Source: Pomacea canaliculata
Taxonomy: Eukaryota > Mollusca > Gastropoda > Architaenioglossa > Ampullariidae
Direction of reading: 5' to 3'
Length of the DNA stretch: 64,000 nt
NCBI RefSeq assembly: GCF_003073045.1
Contig: NC_037593.1
Location: forward strand, 3,649,525-3,713,524
Position 1 is the first letter of the stretch. The number at the start of each line of letters is the position of its first letter. Below the pieces are notes generated by a model, which had not been told where the DNA came from, searched no databases, and saw nothing but the letters and a program-made list of their open reading frames with translations. Both the position numbers and the translations under genes were made by a program. Below, one piece after another: positions 54,833 through 64,000 of this stretch.

Positions 54833-55170
54833 TACCGTAAACTTCAGGGACTTTTTACCCAGCGTGCGGTTCAAAGAGTGATGCGGCTTGTTTGCGGAAT
54901 TATTCCGCTTCCAGGAGCATCAATCGTCTGTTGTAGCTTCTCTGTAACTTCAAATCTCGTGTTTACTGTTCATTAATTTTTGGTGTTCCTTGCTCATATT
55001 TTAAAAATCAAAGCCGCATACAATAGAAGTATCAGTCGCTGAAGCAGACACACACTCATCATGCCGAGCGCGATATCAAAATGCTCACGATACAATTTTC
55101 TAGATGCAGGTGATCGATCAGGTCATTAAAAAAGGCAATCGAGCCGCTGCACAGGAGCTTGGAATAATGA
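54833..55170 (+). mobile_element. Decayed pogo/Tigger-like transposon fragment
   Basis: It starts TACCGTAAACTTCAGGGACT, like the ends of pogo-type elements. After about 270 bp it reads QVIDQVIKKGNRAAAQELGI (55107-55166), the N-terminal helix-turn-helix region of pogo-type transposases. Upstream of that the frame is broken and the sequence stops resembling a transposase after 55170. A right terminus was not found. Confidence 0.45.
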
Positions 55171-57724
55171 CGATGACGATACTTAATGAATGTGATTAAC
55201 ATAAGAATATTTTTGTTGTATATATTTGTGGCTTATTTTTGTGAATAGAGAGTTTAAAAAAATAGTGGGCGTGCAAGTCAGGGTTGTCTCTCTTTAGATG
55301 CTTAATTACAGATTTACAGTTACTCCTAGAACTAATTAGAAACATTTCCCTAGAGTCCTTTATACAAGTCTGTTTGCAACCTGTGTGAGTGAAAATTTCA
55401 TTATAGGAATACATTTAGTAGAAAGCTGTAATTTGAAAGAGAAAATAGTAGCCAACATGCTTACATGAGAGAGATCTTAATGGACTTCTATCACAAGCAA
55501 AATCATGGAGAATTAGTGATACAGGAGTAATTTCCAGTCTAGATATGAAACAAATACAGAGCTTTACTGATATTTTGCCTTAGCACCATTGTGCCTCATG
55601 TTGATTTATTGAAACTGTTTCCAATGTGTGAAACCTGCTCATAGTTCATTTTGAAATCATATTTGCCATCCTTTGTGCACCTACATATTACTTTCTGTAA
55701 TACTGTCTTGCAAAGGCAGTAAATAACTATATCAAAACATAAATTATAAAAAAAGCTAAAATAAATGTATTTGAACTTTAAATGTATTGTGTCTAAATTT
55801 GTTTTGACACAGTACTGTATATTCTTTCACATGAAACCAGCCAGTGGGTATAATTACATGGTACTTTGTGTTTTTTGATGTTCATTTTGCAATACGTCTT
55901 TTTATGCTAAATTCAGACCATCATAGCATAACAAGTTGGTGATGCTGTCTTCCTCAATTTTTATCTTGGATAAATATCATTTTCTAGTAGCTTATGATTT
56001 GTATTTTCAATTGTGTCTTCTATGTGAAATACCATTCCTGCTAACTGTATGTAAAGATGGGCAGGGAAAGTATTTGTTAAAGCAGTTGATACTGTTTTTA
56101 AAAGGGAACTTCAGTAATGATTGCTAAATGTATTGGGCATAAATAAGTTAATGACTAGAGCACTAACATCCAGGGTGAAGGCATGCACAGCAGAGAGTTA
56201 AAAACCTGCTTTTTTCCCCCAAGTAGACTCGTTTGTTAAACAAGTTCATGACTCCCTGAGAGTGAAGGGGGTTAGAAAAAAATGACAGCGAGGAGCACTA
56301 TCCTTACAATAAAATGACACATCACTCCCCAGATTTAAAGGCTTCTGTACTACCTTTACCAGTTTTCATCACCAATTTATCATCAGTTGTTGTTGGCACA
56401 CACAAGTATTGATGCATCTGCTTTTGACGTGTTCATTTACATTTCATGTCATACTCACCTGAATGTTTCATATGCGGGGTTTTACATAATTTTTTGGTCA
56501 TTTTAATGTTGTAGTGTACTTTAAAAAAAACAAATCTCAAAGTGAATGTTGAGACCAAGGGAAAAACAAGTTCAATGGGAAGTTTTTTTCTGATGGGTAA
56601 ACAATAAAATCAGCAAATCACCCACTTCCCAGGTTTTGTATCATTTCATGGCATGTTGACTGAAATTGTTTCAGACGAAAATGTTTTTCGCTTGCGTTTT
56701 TATAGAGTGAAAATTTTCAAACTATATTCAATTAGGTTTTAAGGAAATTATCCCATTTATTATGGGATACATTAAATCTAAAAAATATGGAGATATTGCT
56801 GCCCTCAACATCTATATTGATATTAAACAACACATTAGCTGCCTTAGAAACTGCTCATGGTAAGTAAAGTTTTGAATACAGCTAGAGAAAAAGAATTAAC
56901 CACAGTTAATTGTTCAGGAAACTAGTATGTCATCTATTTGTCCCATCCTAATGGTGCTGTTAATAAGTTTCTTTTTTAAGGTTGTCCACCTAAAATAGAA
57001 CAAAGCCTTAATAATCTTTCATTAAAAGAGCACTTATTTTAATATTTGGATTAGAGCATTGAGAAACTGCCTTGCTATTCTGTGCCTGGTTCTAGATCAA
57101 AATGCTTTGACTTGACCTCAAATGCCAGGACTCGCTAAAGGTCTAAATGTGATTAGATGTAAAAGTAATAAATCTTTCAAGCAGCCTCAGTGTGGATGCA
57201 TGGACTAAAAAAATTAATACAAATATTAAGAAAAAAGCTGCTGCTAATAACCAAAGATGTGATGTTGAAAAAAGTTACTTTAAAATTTTGCATGTTATTG
57301 CTGCATCTCTCTCATGGCGTTTAGTATTAACTTTAACTATTACCAAGTGGTTCTTTAATTTTCCACTTAAGCACAAGAAGTCTTCAAGTACACTAGCATC
57401 AATGGTGACATGGTCATTGGTGCTGAATCTCTTTTTGTGAGGTAAAAAACTGGAGGCAAATCTGATTAAGAAAAATATGTACAACTGAGCTGAAACGATA
57501 GAGTGATGTATATAAATTTATATATGGTTTTAACCAATTTCAAAGCTCTCATTCAAACACAAGCAGTAGCATGACCCTTAATCCATTTTAATGCAGTCCA
57601 TTCAACCAACAACAACAAATTATGATGGAGTATAAACACATTATCATGAGCTATATAGTTTCTTACATATGTACACGCAAGCGGTGGAGGTAAATAATTA
57701 TCTCCCCTCCTTCACACCTAAACC

Positions 57725-60399
57725 TCACAATAAAGAGGGAAACAATTCTGTAAAAGACTCTTCCCAAGTGTCATCTCCCAATACAGAAGAAATGTCACTA
57801 CTAGGTGAAGGGGCATCGCTAAGATCAGAACTCATGCCTGAATCACTCAAGTTCTCTTGGGGGATGTCTTCATACACGGACAGGTCTCTAAAGCTAAGTA
57901 TTTCAAAACTGCTGACATCCTTCTTGGGGGATGGGGGAGTGCTGCCTTTACTTGGGTTGCGCTTCCTCTTGCGTGTTGGGGTTTTGTCTCCCATGACAAC
58001 TATGTTTGTTCCCACATTCATTACTTGCTGTTGCGGTTCAGAACGCACTGGGTGTTCCTGAGTCTGCTGCTGGTTATGCAGAGATGGATCTTGAAGCTGA
58101 ATCTCGGAAGTTTCTAGTTCTGCCAGGCCAAGCAGGCTCTCAAAGTCCAGAAACTCGGCACTTGGGTCATACTCCATGTCATAGCCCATATCCTGTTTGC
58201 TGATATCCTTACCGGTGGGCTTGGGTACCGATTCCAGAAGTCCATCTGCTGCCTTTGGCAGGAGTGACACCATATTATTGTTAGTGTTATCCCACATGCT
58301 GGAACCAGTTGTCAAAACTATAGACCCAATGCCCAAATCTTCTTCACAGCTTGCCACAAGCATCTGGCCAGAAGAAACTGTCTTTGGCCTGACAGACACT
58401 GGAAGTACCTTTTTAACTGTGGAGGACAGCACAAGACTTGGCTCAAGTGAACCACTACACATGGTATTGCTGGAGGAGTTGGAAGTACTACTAGCACTGG
58501 GAGCAGGAGGCTCCTCTTTGTAGTAAATGTGGTCAAACTTGATCAGTTCATTGAGGGATTCCAGCTCTGCTGCTGTGGGCCCCACCAATCCTGTGTCTTG
58601 TGGCACCTCTCCAAAGTTGGCTCCAGAGCTACTGTGTTCTGTGAAGAGCGTCGTGCTGGACGTGTCTGTTTGCGCTTCCGGCTTGATCCCTCCACTTTCT
58701 GCAGTGAGCTGTTGTAGCAGACTAAGCAGAGCATCAGACTGGAAACAAAGAGACCCCAAAAATTATGTATAGACAATGTGAATATTTTAATATGAGTGAA
58801 ATTTAAAATGTTAAGTACCCTTATACATAAACACCTTAGAAAGCAAGTAGCTACACTCTTTAAATCATTTTCAGTAGGATCCAGTTTACCAATTAACTAT
58901 TTTATTATTATTATTTTCTCATCTACATTTTGCTACCTGTTCAGCAAAATAGACCCAATTTTCACCATTCAAAAAGCTCCAAATACATTCTTGTCCAATT
59001 AATGTTTAATACAATAAAATAAGTCTAAGTAAAAATACTTGTCCTGATTTTTCCCTGATTTGAAAAAACATCATAAATGGAAGTTTCAAATGATCACTAA
59101 GACACACACCCCTCAAGATGTGTGAAATCTCTCTTACCTCATTGTCAGAGCACAGGCCGCGTAGTGCATCATCAAGCGAGACAGAGCCTGAATCTGTTCC
59201 TTCGGCAGAGAAACAGCAGGTACTGCAGACCCGGGGGAATCAGGTTCTGTCTTGCAAAATAATGAACTGGCATCTGTGCTGGTGATTCTGTTGCCTGATG
59301 CAGCTGTGTTTGCTGGAGGTGTAGTCACTGGGGAATTTAAGCTTTTTTTTAAACGACAGTTTTCTTGCTGAAGAGATGATCGGCTGACACGAAGTTCTGC
59401 ATTCTCTTTCATCAGTTGTCTGTTCTGCTCCTGTAGCTGTGCAACCTTCTCTTCCAGCTCCACCATCAGGGCTTTTTTCCTGTCACGAGCTGTTTGTGCT
59501 GCTACACGATTCTTCAGCTTCCTATAATCAGAAAAGCTTAGTTTAGTATTTAATGAATAAATCATTTTCTCTAATTTGATCACAATGATTTTAGCCAACA
59601 ATAGGTGCTCTTTTCATATTCTGCCATTCTGAATTAAATTTAGTACCTGTAACAGATATGTAACTTAGGTTTATTCTCTCATGTTGAGTCTGCCTCCCCT
59701 TAACTTTCTGGTGCAAGATCTACATAAATCATAATTGTACTGATTTTCAGCCTAATCATAAACCAACATGACCTGGTTTCATAATATAGTGCTAATGCCT
59801 GCTGCAACATGTATAAGGAGATTAATTCTGCCAAAAAATCAATTACACAAGAGCAATGGAGGTCTTACATACTTTTAGAAAGTACTCAGCTCCAGCCCCT
59901 CCCGCACAAACAATGAAACAATTTGAATAAATATTTTCAGGGATCTAAAATTAGAATATTTTTTGTACTTCTGGAATAACCGCCCGAAGCTGTTAGAGTT
60001 ACATATAACGTCAGCTAAAAAAACCGCTATCAGCCTTTTGCGTCACCGCCACGTCAGCGCTGTTGCAACTGTGAACACTTCCCGTTATCGACATTTTGAC
60101 ATCCTGGTTCTAGAAGCCACCACGCCCACAAAAATGACACTAACCCTGCCACGGCCAAAAATCATTCAACGGTTTTAATATATGACACAATATTTACGAT
60201 CATAAGCCTAGCGATAAATAAACCTTACTTACCGTCTCAGTATTTTTTCATCGGCTGACAGATGTGTCAGTCTCTTTCTTTTCCTCGGCTGCCCACCGCC
60301 ATCAGTGAACACCTCTTCGATATCTGACATCGCGAACGAATTCACGTTTTTTGTTCCGAAAGCGGTGATGACAATTGCCTTTGGTGGAAGCAGCGACAT
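57725..60399 (-). CDS. XBP1: X-box binding protein 1, with IRE1-spliced and unspliced frames
   Basis: A bZIP transcription factor, the effector of the IRE1 arm of the unfolded protein response. Exons: 60399-60233 (ATG after an in-frame TGA), 59521-59138, 58738-57725 (TGA). Residues about 56-115 are the basic region and zipper (KLKNRVAAQTARDRKKA, then leucine heptads). Without IRE1 cleavage the frame gives XBP1u, 248 residues, ending at 58543. Removing the predicted 20-nt segment 59225-59206 shifts into the long frame and gives XBP1s, 514 residues. This frame has the expected GSAE junction as in vertebrates, the SDNESDALLSLLQQL and ESLNELIKFDHIYY blocks, and an acidic C-terminal activation domain ending WEESFTELFPSLL. 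XBP1s is longer than human (376) because of a Ser/Gln-rich middle. Both nuclear introns are GT-AG. Confidence 0.95.
58543..58738 (-). CDS. XBP1: XBP1u-specific C-terminus, overlapping the XBP1s frame
   Basis: In the unspliced reading frame the last exon encodes 65 residues and ends in WGPQQQSWNPSMN before the stop. Vertebrate XBP1u ends with the translational arrest peptide WGRHQPSWKPLMN. The preceding stretch across the nuclear intron (LMMHYAACALTM joined to SLMLCLVCY) is strongly hydrophobic, in the place of the vertebrate HR2 segment that brings the nascent chain and its mRNA to the ER membrane. The same nucleotides encode XBP1s in the other frame. Confidence 0.75.
59194..59233 (-). promoter_or_regulatory. 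XBP1: Paired IRE1 cleavage hairpins and 20-nt cytosolic intron of XBP1
   Basis: Two abutting RNA stem-loops are readable on the minus strand. The first (59233-59217) has a 5-bp stem CGGGU/ACCUG and a 7-nt loop CUG|CAGU. The second (59216-59194) has an 8-bp stem CUGUUUCU/AGGAACAG and a 7-nt loop CUG|CCGA. Both loops fit the IRE1 consensus CNG|CNGN. Cleavage would release 59225-59206, 20 nt, which begins CAG and ends CUCUG like the human 26-nt intron. Confidence 0.85.
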
Positions 60400-60535
60400 T
60401 TTCACTGTCACTGTCAATGCCTGGTCAGCATCAAGTCGTCAAGTGCTACCGTCGGGGGGTGAAAAATCACGAGCGCTTCGCTTTCATGTCATCTTTCCTG
60501 CTTCGTCCTCCCAAATGATAGCTGGGGAAGGCTGA

Positions 60536-60554
60536 CGTGGTCTGTATCGATTGG
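60536..60554 (-). promoter_or_regulatory. ER stress response element (ERSE)
   Basis: On the XBP1 sense strand the sequence reads CCAAT, nine bases, CCACG, the exact ERSE consensus bound by NF-Y with ATF6 or XBP1. It lies 137 bp upstream of the XBP1 start codon. The CCACG half overlaps a TGACGTGG (UPRE-type) site on the plus strand at 60533-60540. Confidence 0.75.
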
Positions 60555-60564
60555 TCGTTGCTGC

Positions 60565-60580
60565 TGACGTCATGTGACGT
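60565..60580. promoter_or_regulatory. CRE-like TGACGTCA and adjacent TGACGT
   Basis: A palindromic TGACGTCA (60565-60572) is followed by TGACGT (60575-60580). A second inverted CCAAT lies at 60593-60597. ATF/CREB and XBP1-type bZIP factors bind such sites. Confidence 0.5.
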
Positions 60581-62519
60581 TTCTGAGCTCCGATTGGCTT
60601 GAACGGATACAAACAACAACAACAAGACAGCTGGGGTCACGGTGGTGAGCCACAGTATTGAGGACGAGAGGTGTGCTAGTTGTATGCAATAATAGCTTCC
60701 ACCGCCAGCCCGCGTGACCTACGAGGCACTTGACTAGTCTGTACATGCATGATGAAATCCAAGGAATTTATTTCACTATTCTGTACGTATCTCCACACAG
60801 GATCGAAGTCTTTTTTTTGGGTGCAATATGGCTGCCATATATCTGCTGAAAATATAATATTCATAATATGAACAGTTCAGAACCTAGATAATTACTATTG
60901 GTACGACATATGGATTGTACATTCACTAATCCACCTTTGTACGATTTGAGGTGACTTCGATTTGGCACCGTACGCATGCGCAGACGGTCCTGTGAAGTAC
61001 TATACAATGAGACAACGAAATCATCTGTGATGACTGATGCACGTTGCACATTATACAGTGCATATGCATTCCAGTGACTGTGGAGTGTTTGCATCTATGT
61101 CAACATCGACAAATCTCTCTGTCATCAATCCTGACAGCACATGAAGCTCATAGTTGGTCCTTCTTTTCCAGCGAACTGGAAATATATTCGTGAGTTCACG
61201 CTTACACTTTATAAATAGTTTACAAAGTGCAGTTCAAACTCGACAGCATACAACACGTATATGCATATATCACATGCGAGCATTTCCATTGGCAAGCTCA
61301 CTGACAAATTACTCGAGCACCAGTAAAGTGCAGAAGCTCATCTATATACAGTATACACAAGCGTTTCCTTTAAAAAAGATGCCTTCTCACCTGTTACACC
61401 CTATAGCTTTAAAGACTCGATAGATTGTGGCGTGAATAACATAATGCAGATCGATCTAACAGCCAGTTAAGGGTCACTTTGTCGATGGAATCACACCTGT
61501 TCCAACTATACATATTATACAGACCACGTGTGATGATAAGAAACATCAGTGGTCGTTTTAGCGGTGATGGACTTTACCAACATGAATCACACACTGATAT
61601 CTATGACTATCAAAAGACGGTCACACACACTCATACGCACCCACGAACGAACAAATTCAGTGGTGTGATGCAACTCGTGACACTTGGGCCTCTTGCACTA
61701 GCGGCGAGTTTTGTTTGTCAACGAGTTGGGTGAAACGTGTGCGTGCATTTTTTTTTTGTTGTTGCATCTTTGTAAGTAATTATATGATCAGCCTCAAATC
61801 TAGTCCCTATATATATAGCATTAACCCTAGCCTTTATCTTAACCGTCACCCAAACCTAAACCATAACCCTATATATAACAATAACTCAAAGCCCTCGAAC
61901 CCGTAACTTTAATATAAAACGCACAAACAGGTTTTTTTGTCATAGAGTGACAGCAAGCTAAAAGGAAAAAATAAATAATTATCAGTGTGACGCCGAACTC
62001 AGCAGGAAAACAGAAGATGCGTACAAGTGTACCTTTGACAAAACGCCTTGTGACTTGTTTTATGCTAATTAAGAGCTGCAGTCTCTTTGAGAGCGATCAC
62101 GTGAAGATACGGCACTCCTACAGCGCTCGATCGTTCCTTCACACACAGCAGAAGCTTTAGCGACGAGGAGCGCATGCAGGTGAGTCAGCGTTGTTAAAGC
62201 ATGTCATGCAGACGATGTGCTGGAGGATGCATGACTTTTTCCAACATGGTAAAAAATAATCTGACATAGTACAAGTCAGCCTTTAACATTCTTCTTGCAG
62301 TGAATATTGACAAAACAGTGCTGAACGTGGAAGATTTTCTGTTGTACTGATATAGGCCGGTACCCTGGTAAAGAACTGTTTTGTTTGTTTTTTTTTTTTT
62401 TGGGGGGGGGGAAGCCTCCCTTAAAAAAAAATTGAATGAGAATCGTTCACTCTCAGGATGATGTTTACAGACCCCCGCCACCACCACCTCGCAAATTTTC
62501 CTACGCCACTGCATTATAA

Positions 62520-62831
62520 TATAAAGGGGCCATTTTATACAATGTAATATATCATGGCTATTACAGACATTGTGATACACCATATACACTATGGAGACTG
62601 TAACATACTATAGTTCTTATAGACACTGCAATATACCTTGGTTATTATATATGCAGTAATATACCGCATATAGTCATTATATACATTGTAATTATACCAT
62701 GGATCCTATATACAGTGTATGCCATAGATATTACAGACCCCATAATATGCTGTATACATTATAGACACCTTAGTATATTGCTACATTATAGACACTGTAA
62801 TATACCATAGACATCACAGAAACTGTTGTTG
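62520..62831. repeat. Minisatellite, unit about 28 bp
   Basis: About eleven imperfect copies of a unit close to CCATAGATATTATAGACACT followed by GTAATATA, with unit lengths of roughly 25 to 33 bp. Confidence 0.8.
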
Positions 62832-63246
62832 ATTTTAGGAGGGAAAAATGCTTCCATCTAAAGGCAATTCTGTGGGGAAAGGAAAATGAATCTGAGGGAA
62901 TATGGGGAGTGGAGGATGGGAGAGGAAGTGGTTAGGGTAGTTGTGGGAGGAGGGTCAGTGCTCATGCAGTAATGCTATAGGTGCTGTATACTGTTGCTAA
63001 TGCCCTCTTTTCTTGTTGTGGTCTCTTACTCTGGGTGTCCAGGAAATCTGTATGTCTGCCATGGTGGTGTGCTATACCAGCCTGAGGTGACCTTGTGCGG
63101 GGTGCCCACTGAACCTCCTGTTGCTGTGTTACTATATGAGTGGGTGTGTGTGCACATGTGTGTGTGTATGTCGCTAGAATCTATTCCCTTTCATCTCCTA
63201 CATAATCTTCCCTCTAGTGTGCTGGCGTTGCATCATACCTGTAATT

Positions 63247-63275
63247 GCCCTTGCGGATTAATAAAGTTGTATTGT
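63247..63275 (+). repeat. Shared retroposon-like tail
   Basis: CCCTTGCGGATTAATAAAGT, followed by a TTGTATTGTA tail. The same 20 bases occur at 8194-8213. The AATAAA plus simple-repeat ending is typical of a LINE or SINE 3' terminus. Confidence 0.5.
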
Positions 63276-64000
63276 ATACTGGTGGTCAGATCCCTTATGT
63301 TGCACTGTTCCTAATGTTCTAGAATTCTATTTAGTTTTAGATACCATATTTGTTTCTACTGTTATGGATTGTAAAGGACTGTAAAGGACTGTCAGTTTGT
63401 TACAGTTTTATTTTTATTATAGTGTATATATAGTATTCTTTTTCTTTATTCTTTTTGTTTGTATAAACCGGGTATTTGTATGGTTTGCCAATATCTTTAC
63501 ATTTTGTGTTTGTTTGTGTTATAGTTGTCGCGTGGTCGCGACGAAGCCAGTCGAACTTCAACTGAGCGCAGACCATTTTCACGTTAATTTAATAGTAATA
63601 CTGATAGGAATCAGGCATATTTACTTAAGCTTCTGCTCGAAGGTTCCTGCTCTAGGTGTTCAGTCGAAAGCCTTTCCGCACACTGATGCAGCAGAGTCGC
63701 GAGTTCACTCGCCGACGAGATGATGATGATCTGACGGACAGTAACGCGAACAAAGGCAATTCTTACAATTGACACATAGTTGATCTTATACAAATCCATA
63801 CAACGGGAAACGAGTACGCGCTACGAGCGTCGCGACCGGCAATCATGAACGTTAACCTAACAAAGTACAAGTCTTGCAATCAAACGTCGGACTATGGCTT
63901 TGAACATAAAAGGATTCTTTCACTTGCACTTCCACCGCCACCAAAGGCCCTTACAGACTAGAATGGTCTGGGTCTCTACTCACCCAAACGGCTTGTGGAG

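Larger units (their letters stand above)
53008..57724. other. AT-rich spacer between convergent PEP mutase and XBP1
   Basis: PEP mutase (+) and XBP1 (-) converge, so both 3' UTRs lie here. No exon is visible. The only recognisable element is a decayed pogo-type fragment at about 54833-55170. Poly-A/T and low-complexity AT sequence make up much of the rest. Confidence 0.5.
60600..64000. other. Spacer upstream of XBP1
   Basis: After the promoter region no exon is recognised. Contents are a 28-bp minisatellite (62520-62831), a G/T homopolymer junction at 62387-62410 followed on the minus strand by a GTGGCGTAGGAAAATTT motif common in decayed invertebrate repeats, the shared CCCTTGCGGATTAATAAAGT block at 63247, and an unassigned CpG-rich stretch from 63520 to the end. 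Confidence 0.4.

Noticed and set aside
61815-61900. Telomere-like AACCCTA/CCTAAACC motifs
   Set aside because: The motifs are scattered and irregular, without a tandem TTAGGG period; likely low-complexity sequence.

Overview
The window is animal nuclear DNA: genes are split into many short exons with GT-AG introns, introns and spacers are AT-rich, and there are tRNA-derived SINEs, a non-LTR retrotransposon and DNA-transposon remnants. A phosphoenolpyruvate mutase gene whose catalytic residues align with the Mytilus enzyme at one constant offset, together with the repeat types, points to a mollusc, probably a gastropod. The taxon is an inference.

Layout. (1) 1-16.5 kb holds two CYP4-family cytochrome P450 genes tail to tail. 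The left copy (+, 718-5390) has lost its 5' exons beyond the window edge. The right copy (-, 8699-16465) is complete: 12 exons, 507 residues. An 805-bp Tigger/pogo-type deletion derivative lies between them. (2) 17.5-27.9 kb holds a complete SEC14-like lipid-transfer gene (+, 11 exons, 412 residues). It carries an RTE-like LINE in its last intron and a roughly 700-bp block repeated in introns 1 and 4. Its start lies head to head with the right P450, about 1 kb away. (3) 27.9-48.3 kb has no gene I can support. It contains SINEs, MITE-like palindromes, minisatellites, a hAT-like remnant and a short conserved hairpin repeat present twice. (4) 48.3-53.0 kb holds a phosphoenolpyruvate mutase gene (+, 7 exons) with every known catalytic residue but one extra base in the last exon. 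(5) 57.7-60.4 kb holds XBP1 (-, 3 exons), the unfolded-protein-response bZIP factor. It has both IRE1 hairpins, a predicted 20-nt cytosolic intron, an overlapping XBP1u frame, and an exact ERSE upstream. (6) 60.6-64 kb is repeat-bearing spacer.

The genes do not form one pathway. P450 (fatty-acid omega-oxidation), SEC14-like (lipid/tocopherol transfer), PEP mutase (phosphonate, hence phosphonolipid, synthesis) and XBP1 (ER stress and lipid synthesis) all touch membrane-lipid biology, but that is only a thematic link. The most rewarding signals are the XBP1 RNA switch, the P450 copy that lost two I-helix residues, the PEP mutase frameshift, and the hairpin repeat at 39.6 and 47.5 kb.
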